From Cylindrobasidium torrendii FP15055 ss-10 (lineage: Eukaryota; Basidiomycota; Agaricomycetes; Agaricales; Physalacriaceae), in assembly GCA_000934385.1 (NCBI GenBank), contig KN880526.1, forward strand, positions 1 through 64,000: a stretch of DNA of 64,000 nucleotides, read 5' to 3'. A program made the position numbers and the translations under genes. The notes below the pieces were generated by a model, which worked only from the letters and a program-made list of their open reading frames with translations, searched no databases and was not told the DNA's origin. Of this stretch, positions 10,375-22,287 are shown piece after piece (position 1 is the stretch's first letter; the number at the start of each line of letters is the position of its first letter).

Positions 10375-12462
10375 ATGCAAGCTCGACGACGCGCAGAATC
10401 GTCCGGATTTCTTTCCGTCGCGGATGACAGCACACAAGCCAGTCCTCTACTCGATGGCACTTCGTCTTCGTATTTTGGACTACGCAACGTCTCGGAAAGA
10501 GATGAGAAATCGGCCTATCGTTCTAACAGCCTGAGTGACGTGGACGGCGCTGCCTACGGACACCAGCCTTCGCATATCCGCCAAAGTTCGTTCTACGCGC
10601 CAGGCCAATCCGCGGATTCAGAGGAACCAGAGCTTGTTGAGCCAGATCTCTGGGGGCCGGATGAACCTCCGCACTATCATATACCCAAAGTGAGTGCAGT
10701 GGTCAAACGCAGAAATCACACTCTCAATGCAATGCACGTAGACAACCGACCCGTGGAAGAAATGTCGGTATGTGCTCGTTTGAACATCATTTGAAATCAT
10801 CGGAGGTTAATTATCTACACAGCGTCCGAGTAGACAACTACGATCGAGTGCTTTGCAGAGGCTGGGCGGACGACATCGATACCCTTCTCGTCTTTGCTGG
10901 TGTGTATCAATTCTGTGTCCAAGAGTGACTGGATAACCTGACATTACCACTACTCCAGGCTTGTTTTCTGCCATTGTAACTGCGTTTGTCGTCGAGACAT
11001 TCCAGTGGCTTGAAGAAGACTCGGGGGACATGACTGTTGAAATCCTCCAGCAAATATCACTTCAGCTCAGTGATCCGAGCTTGCCACCTTGGCAGGACTC
11101 GGGCGATACATTTGTGCCAGACCCAGTCGTCGTGCGCGTCAACACCTTCTGGTTTGCCAGTCTTGGCTTCAGCTTGATAACAGCTCTTATGGGCATCTTG
11201 TGCAAACAATGGCTCTACGAATTCAGACGCGAGGCTGGTTTGTCGAATCAGCGATCCCTTGCACTTCGCCAAATGCGCATGATTAGCCTCGAGCGTTGGC
11301 GTGTCCCCAGCATCATCAACTTTCTCCCGCTCCTCCTACAACTGTCCCTCATCCTGTTTTTCATAGGCCTCATCGACCTGCTATGGTCCTATGAAATTGT
11401 CCCCGCGGCGCTTACTACCGTGGTCATCGGTGGTGGTCTACTGTTTGTTATTGCGACATCCGTCATACCAGGCATAATCGAGGTCGCTTTCCCTGACACA
11501 ATGCCATGCGCGTACAAGTCGTCTCAAGCCTGGGTATTCTTCCGCCTGCTCCAATGGTCAACCCGCGAAACTTACGCAGCCATGGCCGACTGGAACGTCC
11601 TCGATGCTCGCCATATGGAGCGCAAGTTTGACGATTATCTTGCTGGCGCGCTCGTCTGGGTTGACGACAAGTTCTGCCAGAAAAAAAGTATGATCAAACA
11701 TCTCTTCCATTGCTTGCAAGACATCGAGCCAGAGGTTGCCGCCAAAGCCGTCGTTGATTCAGAAGATCTCGAATGGGACGGGTCCATCGAGCGCATCCTC
11801 CTCGACTTCTTGCGGTACCATCCACTCGACGAGAATGCACGCAACTACTTTGTGGAAACTGTGCTTCGGGACATCAATAACTCACCCTCTTTTATGGAGG
11901 TGTCGCCTGAGCTGCTCGCCGTGCTTAAAGAGCAGCTTCCAGCAACTCGCAGCGCATGGTCATCCTTCCCAGACGGTGAGATCAGTATTACATAGAGATG
12001 ACATTTTGATTCTAATTCCAAGCAGATCTGTCGTTCCAAATCATGGACTGTCTACGCTCCTGCGTACGCACAGATCGTATTTCTCCGTTAACGTTGCCCC
12101 GGCTCTGGCAAATCAACGATGGATTTATCAAGCACGGACCAGACAGGCAACGACAACACGCCCTCCTCCTCGTGAAGGAGCTGGAGATTTGGCTGGCACG
12201 AGCACCGACAGACGATGCACGCACAGAGCGTTCGCTAGCTTGCGTTGAGATGCTTCTTTCGAGAAAGAATGGCCATCGCGTATTGACTGTAAAACCGGAC
12301 GCGGCTCGCGCATTCTCTGGCTTCGTCGAGGCGTTGGAGGGACACATGAGCTCGGCGGATGTGAAGTTGCAGGCATGGTTATTGTCAGGGTGGAGGGAGT
12401 TGAAGTTGATGATATCAACGGCGGAACAGCCAAGCGAGGCGCGGAGGTGGTCAATAGGCTAG
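10375..12462 (+). CDS. DUF6535-containing multi-span membrane protein
   Basis: Member of a large Agaricomycete-expanded family of unknown function. Five exons: 10375-10689, 10742-10767 (26 nt), 10823-10899, 10959-11975 and 12026-12462. After a Ser-rich cytosolic N-terminus comes the hallmark block: a DPWKKC lead, then WADDIDTLLVFAGLFSA and a first span running into AFVVETFQWL, then a second span around FWFASLGFSLITALMGIL and KQWLYEFRRE. Two more spans (FLPLLLQLSLILFFIGLIDL and ALTTVVIGGGLLFVIATS) follow, and then a long helical cytosolic half of about 350 residues. The start at 10375 is the first in-frame ATG of the Ser-rich exon. It lies 230 bp downstream of the SET gene on the same strand. 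The family call is good; no biochemical role is known to me. Confidence 0.8.
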
Positions 12463-12935
12463 CAGCAAGGTGATTGATAACTGCCAACCCAATTGTGGAA
12501 TGCCCCAAACCTCAAACTTGAGGCTCAAGGAGCCCTGTGTGGAGATAGTAATGCGAACAAGAGGTAAAGGGAGCAAAAGCTACGAGTTTTAAGAGGTATC
12601 CGCCGTTCCCACGGCTCAACGACAAAGCTGTGTCCTGCGCGCCTTAGTGATGGGGCGACGAGACTCCTGGCGTGAGGTCTCTATGTTGTCCAGGTTGGTA
12701 CTTACTTGACTGGGAATCAAACAGTGGGATAGCGACGTAAAAGTTGAAAACGGACATCACTTGCAAGGCATGGCGCAAAATCTACAGTGAGGTTTCAAGC
12801 TAGTGGCACGGCAAACCTATATATACATATCATACTATAAGTGTACAAAATAAACCCAAAATCAAGGATACAAACTCTGTATAGGTAGGTTAGAGCAAAA
12901 TCGTAAGTATCATTATGGCATCCTCTCTAGCGCAT
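12463..12935. other. Convergent intergenic region
   Basis: This stretch lies between the 3' ends of the DUF6535 gene and the sterol glucosyltransferase gene. No coding pattern or repeat was found. AT-rich sequence near 12820-12860 may serve 3'-end formation. Confidence 0.35.
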
Positions 12936-15900
12936 CTACGTTCGCGAGCCGATAGACGCAGCCCGTTTCCTCGGCGAACTAGGCTTGAACGAGTCTGGAA
13001 TGACAGACAGTACCGCACTTGTGAACGCGCTGTTCCGCTTGGAAGACCTTCCGCTCGCATCTCTCGATATCGACGACCTGCGCGTATCCCCTTCTGCGTC
13101 CGAAATAACACTCCAGTCCTCACTCGCCGCGCCTCCTGCAGACGAATAACCCGAGGAATCCAAGCCAGTTGGTGACGCGGAAGGCTGACGACGGTGTTCA
13201 CGGATGGTGTCCTGCTCCGTTTCGTCCCCACTTGACCCGGTGGTCTGACGCCGCTTGACCAGAGAGCGAGCATAGTCTAGGTCGCGGTAGATAGCCTCAA
13301 TAGCTGTTGCAACACCATCTTCAGCACGAATCTGCTCCCCCAATAATCGAGCTCTCTCCGTCACTCTAGGGTCGGTTGTAGCACTAAGCAACGCATCCCT
13401 CAGCCCATCGACGGTCAACTTGCGAACGCCAGAGCCAACACCCAACGCCTCAACGCGATCAGCCCAGAAATACTGGTCTCCGAAGAAAGGCTTGATGATG
13501 GTGGGCACACCCGCTGCAACGGCTTGTCACTGGGTGCTCAAAACATCGAACGGAGTACTCACCTCGTAGACTGGCGCCAGTGGTTCCAGCACCACCATGA
13601 TGGCAAGCAGCGTCGATACGCCTGAAAAGCCAGTCGTGTGGAATCGAGGTGATGGCATATATCTGCTTGGGCAATGGCTCTTCCACCTCCGACGCTTCCA
13701 TCGATTTGACATGTAAGCGGTCAGACCACCCCTTCGACAAGATGGCGTATACACCACTCTGAACAATCGCCTCGATGACACAGCGAGTCATGGCTTTGGG
13801 GTCTGAGACTACCATACTACCAAACCCAATGTAGACGACCTTCTTTCCGAGTGCATGTGCATTGTCAATGAAAGCGACCAGATCCTCCGGAGGAGTCCAT
13901 TTATCTGCGCTAACCTCTGCGTCGTCGAGGAACCAATAGCCTAGAATTCTTAGCTCGAATCTATGACATCGGTAGAGTCAAACTTACCCGTAATACGAAT
14001 CCACTCCGGCCAATCCAAAGGAGGAGGTACTACGCTTGGGCTGAAGTTGTACAGGAATGGAATCTTGTGAGGCTCCATCTTATCCAGACTGGTACTCTCG
14101 AGATGAAGAATATTTCGACGCCAGCGGTTAATTTGCCCTGCTGTTGCCCGCCAGAATACTTGGTCGAACATCACGTATGACTTATCGAACATGATTACAT
14201 TGAGTCATGGTGGAAAGAAACATGCACGCACCATGTAGTTGTAGCTTCCTCCCATCTTGCGTTCTGGGACCGCAAATGCATGTGGATATGCTCTTGTCCT
14301 CGACCAGGTCATCGTGAACGCACGGAAATAAGGAATGCCCAACCCCTCCGCAATGTGAACACCGCCCATTGCACTCGGGCTCTCGATGAGAACATCGGTT
14401 CCCTGACATGCCTCCCAAGACGTCTTCAAAAGATCATCTAGCCACCCACGGAAAAGGTTCAGGCCATCTTTCACAAATGACAGCGTGAACATTCCATTGT
14501 CGACGCATATCCGAATGAGTTCTGCGGGGTCTCCTCCAATGTTACGGAACTCGATGTCATGCTATAGAATAGTGAGCTCGGTGAAGACAGCGTAAATGGT
14601 CACCCTCACCGATTCAACCCATTCCTTGAACTCGCCATGGGTAGCAATACGGACACGATGACCATCCGCCTTGAGGCCCTTAGCCAGAGCTATGTACGGT
14701 TGCACGTCCCCTCGCGATCCTATAGTAAGGAATGTGAAATGTAGACTCTTCTGTGGCTTGAAGGTGAGGAACGTTGACGATGTCGAGGTGAACATGACTG
14801 GCGGCAACGAGTCCGTCATATTGTCGTCTGTCTCTTCCGATGGCGACTCGAACTCCTCGACAACGAGGGCATCAAATTTGCCCTGGGAAGGGAGGTCGCC
14901 ACTAGCGACGCGCCCTCGGACATCATCCATTTGGCGCTCGAGCAATGCCACGAAAGCGTCTCGTTTGTCTTCGGCATTGAATTCGAAAAATAGCTCTTCG
15001 TGTCCACGAACAATGATAATAAGACCGTGGTGCCCGAAACGTGTTGCCTTGGATTTCTCAGTGGACAGGATGTCGCGGATTGGCAGAGCCATCTAGTGGC
15101 AGGTCAGTAAGCAAAAGCCCACACGCCAAACAGACGCACACGAGTGCGCGAAGTCAATGGGCCCGACGACTTGAAGCAGAAATGGTTCGTCGAAATGAAA
15201 AGACGACCATAAACAGGCAGTAGCCGGAAGATATAGCCAGGGAAATCTGCACATAGGTTAGGAAATCTACAGCTACACATCGGTTACTCACATCCAAGCA
15301 GCCGCTCCTTGTCATCATACGCGAACGAGGTGTGGAATTTATCAACAATCTCTGGATCGATATCCACCGGAGGGTTGTCAAGGACGCTGACTGCCATGTC
15401 GCCGCCAACGCTGCTCCATCGACTGCCTGATACAGAGCTGGACGTTGTCGAATAGATCTCCTTGACGGGCTTTGTGACGTATGAACCAAACAGGCGACTG
15501 GTACGGCCGCCTCTGAGCCATCCGGGAACGCCAACATTCCAACTCGAGGATGCTTCCCTGCGCGTCAAGGAAGGTATATCAGGATCGAGTGTTGATGTCA
15601 AAGAAGTAGAAGGTGGATACGTGTGGTGGTACTCTTGATTTCCAGCTCTGGGTGTCATCTCTTCGTCCTCAACTGGCGACTCAGTAGTTGGTACAAAAGA
15701 GGACGACCGAGTGTTGATGTGCGTGAATTCTTCGTGTAAGTCCACAGGGGGCTCAGCCACCTGAGCCACCGGGCGCTCACTAAATGGGCGTAGGAGGGAT
15801 GATATCCTGAACGTAGATGGACTGGGTTTGGCGTAATTGGCATCAGTGATGGCAGGGGTGCTTATGCTTGGGAGGACCGTTCGGGGTGCTGTGCTGTCCA

Positions 15901-17870
15901 ACACTGCCCGTGGGGTGCTTGAACTATCCCTCTGAGTTGCGCGATGAGTCCGGACGACCTCGCGAATTTGATCCAGAGCAGCAGGGAGATCGTGGAAGTA
16001 TGCGAAGAAATAGAAGTCCATGGAGAATGCGCCAGATTCCTCTTTGTCCAGAACTTTGATTTCAATGGTTTCGCTGAAATCCATGGCGGAAGACTTATCC
16101 ACATCCAAAATGGCATCGTAAGGTATGGCAATCTGTAGGCGTTAGGGGAAGCGCACACACGGTGATTACTGATATACCTTTACAGAATCACCCATATTTT
16201 GCGCCTTTAGGACGACTTTCCGGATAGCTTTAACCCATTCATCCCGGCTTGGGGTGGAGTCTGCGTAAAGGGAGACGGTCTTCTGATTGGTGCGGATGCG
16301 AAATTGTTTGTCGCCTGAAGGCTCGCAGGAAATAGCGTATCTCAGGTCGACGATTCCGTGAGGAAAGTATGGGTCCTGTGTTGGTTAAGCACTCAATGAG
16401 ATCCGAACTGCGAGACACGCACTGAAGAAGACTGATACCAGCTAAGGGCATCATTCTTGAGTATAAACCAATGTTTGATCCAACGTTTGGTCCGGCTGGC
16501 CTTCTTACTCAGAGAACCTGACTTCAGCACTTGATCCTAAACAACGTAAGCTATAATCTCGGTCTTGAAGCAGTAAGCCAACCTCTTTCGAGGGCATATG
16601 GGCAAAGAAGCATAGGTAGGAATTGGTCAAATAGACGTAGCCTTGCAGGACTAATGGGAGAGTCAGTACACTGGCACATCATGAATAGTCATAAACACTG
16701 ACGGATAGAACGAAGCAGCCAGCATGGCATTTCTGAAGTCCGGTCAGTTGTAGTCATGCATGCTGAGTACTTGGAAACACACCAGCGCGGACTTCCTCAA
16801 TATCATCTAGCTCGAATATCTCCCGCAGCTTCTCTGCAAGCATTGCCCTTCGCTGCAGGCGGACGGTGGCCATACTTCCCTGGCGCAGGGAACGACTTAA
16901 AGCTATGGAAGGCGCTGGTGCTGCCGTCGGTGTGGCTGCCGGCCGTGGAGTTGCCATCTCAAAGTCATCTGCTTCGTCCTCTGAACGCGTTGCGTGGTCC
17001 TCATCCTCGGATGCTAAGCCAGGCAGCTGGTCTTCAGGATGGCTGGCCAATCCATTCCAGCGTTGATCGCGCGCCGTACTTCGCCTTAAGCGCGCTATAG
17101 GCCTGTAAATGGTGTGGATTGAGGATGCCATATGCGGCGGCGCTGCGGCTGTCAGCCATTATGCTCTGTATGAGTGTGGATTTAAGCTCACATTGACCCG
17201 GTCTATCATCGTCTTCGCTCTCGTCCTCGCTAGCCTGGACAGTGCCTCCGTGATTCATAATCTCATCATCGTTGTCGGGGTCCTTGGTCCAGGGAATCGC
17301 CTGCAGTGCTTGAATGAGGGTCTGCGTGCCCACACGCACCTGAGTAATGTAAGACAGTGCATATACAACGCGAGGAACTACCCACTGAGCCATCTCCGCG
17401 GAATGAGCCCCAAAGCGACCGTGGGTTTGCAGATGGTGGAGAAGGCGGGGAATTGAACGAAGAGTCATCATTCGGAAGCGGCGACGTGGGGCGTGACGCT
17501 CCGGGAGTGCTTGAAGGTGAAGAGGGCTCTATAAATATCGGAAGCGCATGAGATGGCGAGCGACACAATAGCTGTTGACCGCGAACGCACCGTTATCACC
17601 TCGCTCGCTTGATTTCCCTTTCCCTTTCCGACTCAAGCTGAATAACCGTCGTGGACTCTTCGTTTCCGATGCAGGTGGAGAGCCGGGAGGTGTCCGTCCA
17701 CTCTTGTTGCGCCCAATCCCACTGAACGACGATGAGAGGCGAACGCTTCTCTTCCCACTAACAGCCTTGGGAGAGTCGACATCAATCCCAAGGACTTCAG
17801 GCGACGTGTCGACGGGCGGGGCGGCATCGGGGTCGTGTAATATGGGTTGCAGTGTCGGTTGGAGAGCCAT
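12936..17870 (-). CDS. Sterol 3-beta-glucosyltransferase (Atg26/UGT80 type)
   Basis: Transfers glucose from UDP-glucose to ergosterol-type sterols at membranes; in some yeasts Atg26 also serves pexophagy. From the N-terminus: a disordered Ser/Pro-rich region; a first GRAM-like block ([34 protein letters not shown]); a PH domain ([27 protein letters not shown]); a second GRAM block ([20 protein letters not shown]); the glycosyltransferase N-fold ([20 protein letters not shown]); and the UDP-sugar site [18 protein letters not shown] with [12 protein letters not shown]. The disordered tail ends in SIGSRT. Introns are short throughout. The start at 17870 was chosen for a compact N-terminus; an in-frame ATG at 18065 also exists. 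Near 17040-17110 two reading frames must be joined, and only a 37-nt intron fits, so that junction is uncertain. Confidence 0.9.
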
Positions 17871-18377
17871 TTCTAGCGGTGTTGGTCGATGATGAACGAC
17901 AGCGGCCAAAGTGCTGTAGCAAGTGCTCTGAATTGGAATCGGCCCGGGTAGCGATGATTCGGCAGCTGCCGAGGACATTGCATCACAACTTTGGCCTTGC
18001 TGAAGCCACGTTTTAGTTGTGCTTGCCCAGTGCTTGCAGACTGCAGCTTGAGCAATCCCCATCATCTTCTCTTCCCACCATGCACATTAAACTACGGGCA
18101 GAAGTCTGCCTCAGCTTGTCAACTGTTCTCTCGTCCGTGTCTAATTTCCTTCCGTCCTCGATCGCGTTTAACCTGTTCGCAGGCTTTTGACTTTTATTCT
18201 TCTCATTTTTGTGCATGTACGTCTTCTCCACGTCCTTGTACGCCATCTGGTTGATCTAATCGTATCCTTAGATAGCACAAATAAACCTGTCCTCCACCCC
18301 GCGCGACCTATACTTTGTGCGTCGAATTGTTCTGACCAAGCGGAAGTTGCTTGAACATATACCATAGGCGAATATGG
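17871..18377. promoter_or_regulatory. Divergent intergenic region, sterol glucosyltransferase / SUR7-like
   Basis: About 500 bp between two outward-facing starts. The first 195 bp on the glucosyltransferase side remain an open frame, so its coding region may extend into it. The plus side is pyrimidine-rich before the SUR7-like start. No clear TATA box. Confidence 0.35.
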
Positions 18378-19250
18378 ATGTCACGAACTACGGGTACGTC
18401 GCGTCTGACAATCATGCTTCTGGTATTGACGTTTCTGTCCAGTGCTGCTCTCACAGAAGCCCTAGTGGATACTCCATCTGGCCTTTATGCATCCAATGCC
18501 ACCCAGCCTCTGCTTGAAAGCCATGGCCTCCGCAGCTACTATCGTTTCGGCATGTACGCACACTGTGGCTACCTCGTCAATGCGACCCAGAGCAATGACA
18601 CGACATCGTCGGGCTCTCCAGCCGGGATATGCTCCAACAGCAGCGCGGCACATCAATTTCGACCGTACGAAATTTTGCTCCCCGTTGCTCGCGCGCTCAC
18701 CTTGGCATCAGATACGAATACATGGTCAATGACCTGACACCGTTCTTCACGACCGTTACCCATGCCATTCTGGATGGCACGACGTTCGCTGACTCTAATA
18801 GTCTTGGCAAGCCCACCGGTGCTGCCTACTATTTCATCCTTCTTGCAACCATTTTGACCTTCATTGCGATCCCCATGTAAGTTATGCTAACAACATACGC
18901 CATCCGCTCACCAGCTCATGTTTTCTAGGGGACTCGTCAAGAGGTACATAACCCTTGCTGCTTCTGTCACTCTTGTCAGCATCAGCACGATCTTCCTCCT
19001 CGTCGGCGCTGCAATATGGACAGTGGTCATCAACAAGGCCGACATGATTAATGATGTAATGATTGGAGACCCGTCAAATCCAGTCAGCGTCGGTATTCGT
19101 GTTACGCACGGCTCAGCGCTCACCATTTTGTGGGTGGCTTTTGGAGCTTCCTTCTTGTCCATCCTCCCACATGGCATGTCGTACGTATTTTCTATGTGCG
19201 TTGAGGCTTTTGCTGATAATCTTGCTAGATGTTGCACGTACCGAGGCTGA
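18378..19250 (+). CDS. SUR7/PalI-like four-span plasma membrane protein
   Basis: Predicted plasma-membrane protein of the claudin-like SUR7/PalI superfamily, whose members act in eisosomes or pH sensing. Four exons: 18378-18664, 18712-18876, 18929-19180, 19229-19250. One N-terminal span (LTIMLLVLTFLSSAALTEAL) precedes a large extracellular loop with two Cys and several Asn-glycosylation sequons (NAT, NDT, NSS). Three more spans follow: AAYYFILLATILTFIAIP, a long one around ITLAASVTLVSISTIFLLVG, and ALTILWVAFGASFLSIL. It ends in a short Cys-Cys tail (GMSCCTYRG) that could be lipidated. An apparent stop near 18737 is removed by a 47-nt intron starting at 18665. The topology is clear; subfamily assignment is tentative. 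Confidence 0.68.
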
Positions 19251-20204
19251 GCCCGTCACGAAATCACGACATTGTATAACACACGCTTACCTTGCCCCAA
19301 CCTTGCTCCCATGGACTGAATTATATATGTACGATCCCCCATCGGCTGCGCCACCGTAAATACTACCTCACGCCAATACACCCTCCCGCATAGCTTCGGA
19401 TCCTCCCTCAATGAGCGTGGGTGCGAGGCTACGGAGGAATGCTACCATATCGATGATGCTTGTTCTAATGACGACCTTTAACATTGACACTGGAATCTCA
19501 AAATTCTCAGGTCGGCACTTGGATCCAGCTTGGATCCTGGTCGAAGTAGCTCTTTGACCTCGGGACCGAAGACAACGGCATGGGTGAACAGCCACTCAAC
19601 TGATCGAGTAGAATCCCTATGTGTATAGTTGGCTCTTACTCCGACCTGGATTACCCATAATCCCCCTTCCAGCTTGGGGGAATGACTTGCCTGTCTTTGG
19701 CTATTGTCTCTTACGTGTCCAGGGTACCTACACCAGCTGTCGCTTGGGGCATGCTCGCTGGCCTTGTATCTCCCGCGGGGTTACACGCAGCCAATGTGTT
19801 TCGTGCGTAAAGTGCTGAAAGAGTCCAGTTTACTTCGCGAACCAATCACCTGCATTCACCTCTTTGAGCTTTTGGGCCTAATCGATGTGAGTGAACCAGT
19901 AGTGCAGAAGCGTCGATCACCTTAAGCGCGCCCATTTCATGATAATTTCGGAAAAATGAACCACGTAACTAGTGTAAGTACGATGAAGCATCGATGAAGG
20001 TCTTAGTATCACTAAAATAATTACATGCGAGCATTACAGGCCACATTGAACAGTATACCAATATAGGAAGGCTAACCAGAAAATATCCCAACAACCCTAC
20101 GACAACCTCGAAGATGAAATGGACCCTGGTGCACTTCCGGGAACCTACAGAGCTTCGTCGGGCACGTTGCTCCATTCGGGGTTCTCATCCTCTACCAAGA
20201 CGCG
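19251..20204. other. Intergenic, no gene supported
   Basis: About 950 bp between the SUR7-like gene and the 3' end of an F-box gene. Short open frames occur on both strands, but none has splice support, a family motif or steady codon bias. No repeats were seen. Confidence 0.35.
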
Positions 20205-21571
20205 TCAACGCCTTGACCAAAAAAGGGGAAGAAAGAGTGAAATGGACGTACTCCAATTCAATACCAGTTTATCACACCCCGCTAATCTTGCCCGAACTTT
20301 GCTTTCGACACACGCAATCTCGTGATCCTCGAACGCTGTTTCCATGAGCATCTCGAACAAGAGTACCTTCATCGCTGGAAAGGCGTTGACGACGGTCAAG
20401 AATGGCTTCCAGTCAAAACTTATTATGCTGTCGTAGTCTTCTGGATCTTCGGCGTAAATGCAGAGGTGAATGCAGCTTAGAGCCTTGGCGTGCGGAATGC
20501 ACCCCAGAAGAGCAGTCACCCACTCGAGCGCGCCCACTGGATCGAAACTTCCACCAGTGTGTATTGTGTCGATCTTGACGGTGTGCAGGATGGGGAAGGT
20601 AGTGACGGACGGGAGTGAAAGGTATGTACGTCTGTCAGCTGCTATGGTGTGAGCTATGAGCTGCGATGCATAGAGTTTGTGACACACGAACACTTGTACG
20701 GGGGTATGATGAGTTTCTGAAGTGATTGCGATGACAAGTCGAGGAGGTGAAGAAAATGTGCCAGAGAAAACGGAATTTCAAAGGTGAACTCGAGTCGTCG
20801 GAGCCGTTTGGGTTCCGCTAGAATGAGGTCAACTAACCAATTGATTTCGCAAGGTTCGTCGAATATAGCCCGCAGCTTTTCCACCTGGTGAAGAGCGCCG
20901 GTGGGGAGAATTTTCCTCGTTCCCGCGAGAGACGGGCTCCGGATTGCGACGTTGTCCAAAGTCACCGTGCGTATGTGGGGGAAACAGCGCAGTACCTTGA
21001 AGAGGTCCGCTAAGGTGCTGAAGTGTCCGCCAACTTCCAGCTCGCGTACATTGGGAAAACAGCGCAAGAAGTGCTCTGTGGATGGACGGAATGCACGAAC
21101 ACCGAGCCTCCTTGCAGCCATCCTGTTATTCCATGTGAACTTCGTAACGGATGGCATCGGAGGCAAGTTGGGTGTGTCTGGGGGCAAGACCATGTCGATT
21201 TCGCTGTTTGCAGCGGAGAGTGCGGGGAGGACATCGTTGAGGTAGGAGCGAGATTGCTTGTAGTGTTCGACGTGAGAGTATTTTTGAGCCAGTGTTTCCA
21301 TCGCCTTTTCGTCGCAACGCGAGCCAGGACTAAATTGGACTGCACGAACGAACGCAGACGCGTTGGGGACTTCTGTGAGAATGGTGTGCCATCGCTGAAA
21401 GTCCCGTGCGAGCGAGAAGTCGGCATATTTGAAGAGGTATCGAAGGGCTGTACTACGCCATGCTTTGGAGACCAGAGACGCGGCGCGAATGTCTTGAACA
21501 CTTTCCTCGTTGTAGCCAATAATGATGTCGAGCAGCTCAGCGGGAAGACGTGGTGCAAATCCTGAGACCAT
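20205..21571 (-). CDS. F-box protein with leucine-rich C-terminal region
   Basis: Likely substrate adaptor of an SCF ubiquitin ligase. The first exon (from 21571) begins with an F-box: LPAELLDIIIGYNEESVQDI, SLVSKAWRSTALRYLF. It continues with loosely repeated Leu-rich units typical of fungal F-box/LRR-like proteins (FPNVRELEVGGH, FPHIRTVTLDNVAI, LRRLEFTFEI). A single intron, with its donor just after IIPP near 20700 and its acceptor near 20630, joins it to a second exon reading TYLSLPSVTTFPILHTVKID and ending in a basic tail. The protein is about 430 residues. Target and partner cannot be inferred. Agaricomycetes carry large, fast-evolving sets of such genes. Confidence 0.82.
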
Positions 21572-22287
21572 GGAGGCTAGAATATTAAAGCAATGGTGGA
21601 AAAGATAAAAGTATTGTCACATACTCAGTTTGAGCACAGTGTCCATCGTCGTTAAAGTTTGCTGTATCATCACAGGCACGCTAGGCGCGACGCGTCACGG
21701 GAGTGCGGATCAAGATCGGGCCGGCGGCAAGAAGTCCTGCGCAAAATGAGGCGCGAAGGAGGGAGGGACAGATTCACGAAAGTGTCTCGACTTTATAGGA
21801 TACCATAAATTGGCAATCGGGTGCTTTGTATACCACGCATGAGTTAGGTCCCTTGTACACTGCGCCGGCTGTAGTGTCGAAATCTATCGTGTGCTTTTTG
21901 CACCTCGTTCACAATTGACCCTGCATTAATTCCAATGCTCGGCAAGACCTTTCATTATATAGATACATAGACGCCTGCACCCATTTGGTCAACAGGTCAT
22001 CGGTGGGTCTGCGGCATAGTCTCGGACGCTGTGAGCTAGCCCTTCATGATGTTAATGCTGGTTCCATTCTGCGCCAGTGGCCTTCAGATCAGTGGTCAGG
22101 ATGAATGTGATTCACGAAAAACCCTCAAGCGGTCCGGCGCAAGGGACCAAAAGTCTCTCTCCAATAATATGGCACAGTTCTGAGTGCAATGGCAAGACAT
22201 TTCAAAGCGATCCAACATTCAATTATGTATACACACTGTACTCCATGCTGGCTGAAAGTCAGCGCGCTCAGCGCTCAGCACGCACGA
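21572..22287. other. Intergenic, upstream of F-box gene and downstream of MON2
   Basis: About 700 bp. It must hold the F-box gene promoter (reading leftwards). An AT-rich patch, ttatatagatac, is near 21955. A 129-residue open frame on the plus strand overlaps the MON2 3' end and is treated as a shadow. Confidence 0.35.
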
